DNA of 35,229 bases, taken from positions 1 to 35,229 of the forward strand of contig JBAOID010000042.1 of NCBI GenBank assembly GCA_037045435.1, given 5' to 3'. Both the position numbers and the translations under genes were made by a program. A model generated the notes under the pieces. That model was not told the origin of the DNA, ran no database searches, and worked only from the letters and a program-made list of their open reading frames with translations. Positions 34,995 through 35,229 of this stretch are shown piece by piece. This DNA is from CBDUEF01 sp018063485 (GTDB lineage: Bacteria; Pseudomonadota; Alphaproteobacteria; Rhodobacterales; Rhodobacteraceae). How positions within the stretch are numbered: position 1 is the stretch's first letter; the number at the start of each line of letters is the position of its first letter.

Positions 34995-35229
34995 TCATTG
35001 ATTTAATTGTTTAAATTGGTTGACAAGACCTTGGTAAAATCCTCCTATTGAGTATTGACTGAATCTTGAAAGTCTTTTTGTATGCGAGAGCATATAATTA
35101 TCAGCTGTATCTGTTCCAATCCAAGAAATGAAAAACCGAGGATTAGCTTGAATGGGCCCATTATCATAGCATCTATTGCTGGTGGAATCATCACATTTTT
35201 GGCCACCGCTTGTTGCACAGACAGAGCAG
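34995..35229 (-). CDS. C-terminal part of an unrecognised eukaryotic protein (5' end outside window)
   Basis: 78 residues, ending at TGA 34997-34995. The fragment opens Cys-rich (CSVCATSGGQKCDDSTSNRC), suggesting a secreted or extracellular domain with disulfides. It continues PRFFISWIGTDTADNYMLSH and LSRFSQYSIGGFYQGLVNQF. It has no in-frame TAA/TAG, but the TGA end fits the code of its neighbours. The coding potential is convincing (aromatic- and Gly-rich, balanced), but I do not recognise the family. It is the third gene on the minus strand, which fits compact co-oriented packing. Confidence 0.65.
   Translation of the reverse strand, partial: CSVCATSGGQKCDDSTSNRCYDNGPIQANPRFFISWIGTDTADNYMLSHTKRLSRFSQYSIGGFYQGLVNQFKQLNQ

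Overview
The window is a chimera of two unrelated genomes. Positions 1 to about 31,385 are GC-rich bacterial DNA with tightly packed, often overlapping genes. Gene content points to an alphaproteobacterium of the Rhodobacteraceae/Rhodobacterales type: a phyR-nepR-ecfG general stress locus, a class I lysyl-tRNA synthetase, and the dnaX-ybaB-recR order. From about 31,386 to 35,229 the DNA becomes very AT-rich and eukaryotic. Its reading frames run through many TAA and TAG codons and end only at TGA, the code in which TAA/TAG mean glutamine. That code, compact gene spacing and a possible axonemal coiled-coil gene suggest a ciliate. The switch occurs inside a bacterial ABC transporter gene, so a contig misjoin (for example a bacterial associate or contaminant in a ciliate library) is far more likely than a natural insertion.

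Bacterial layout. 1-4715: a phosphorelay cluster (end of a hybrid kinase, a PAS histidine kinase, a receiver with an in-frame TAG, an Hpt protein, and a receiver fused to a degenerate GGDEF-like domain). 5034-7540: a secreted peptidoglycan-binding protein and a convergent MFS exporter. 7986-15842: a general-stress island with dps, phyR, nepR-ecfG, a HisKA_2 kinase, csbD, a three-gene YqjD/YqjE-like membrane operon, a DUF1328 membrane peptide and an AI-2E family protein. Sequences matching GGAAC-N16-CGTT, the known EcfG-type promoter, precede dps, csbD and the membrane operon, and a perfect 38-bp palindrome between phyR and nepR carries one such promoter on each strand. 16340-19927: nitrosative-stress genes (truncated haemoglobin, hemerythrin/RIC-like protein, nitronate monooxygenase, NnrS) beside a palindromic operator candidate. 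20027-28769: housekeeping genes (5-formyl-THF cyclo-ligase, TerB-like, lysS, mogA, rsgA, dnaX, ybaB, recR, a cold-shock protein). 28829-31385: a receiver-like protein, a class II aldolase, an alkaline-phosphatase-family protein and the cut end of a peptide ABC transporter ATPase.

Eukaryotic layout, all on the minus strand: the C-terminal end of an unrecognised protein (34995 to the window end), a two-HMG-box plus AT-hook protein (33299-34502), and a long coiled-coil protein resembling outer-dynein-arm docking subunits (31407-33171).

Sequence quality is uneven. The essential genes lysS and dnaX each need six or more single-base frame corrections, and both complete eukaryotic genes need several, often at homopolymers. 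These look like uncorrected indel errors, not pseudogenes. No CRISPR array, tRNA, rRNA or insertion sequence was recognised.
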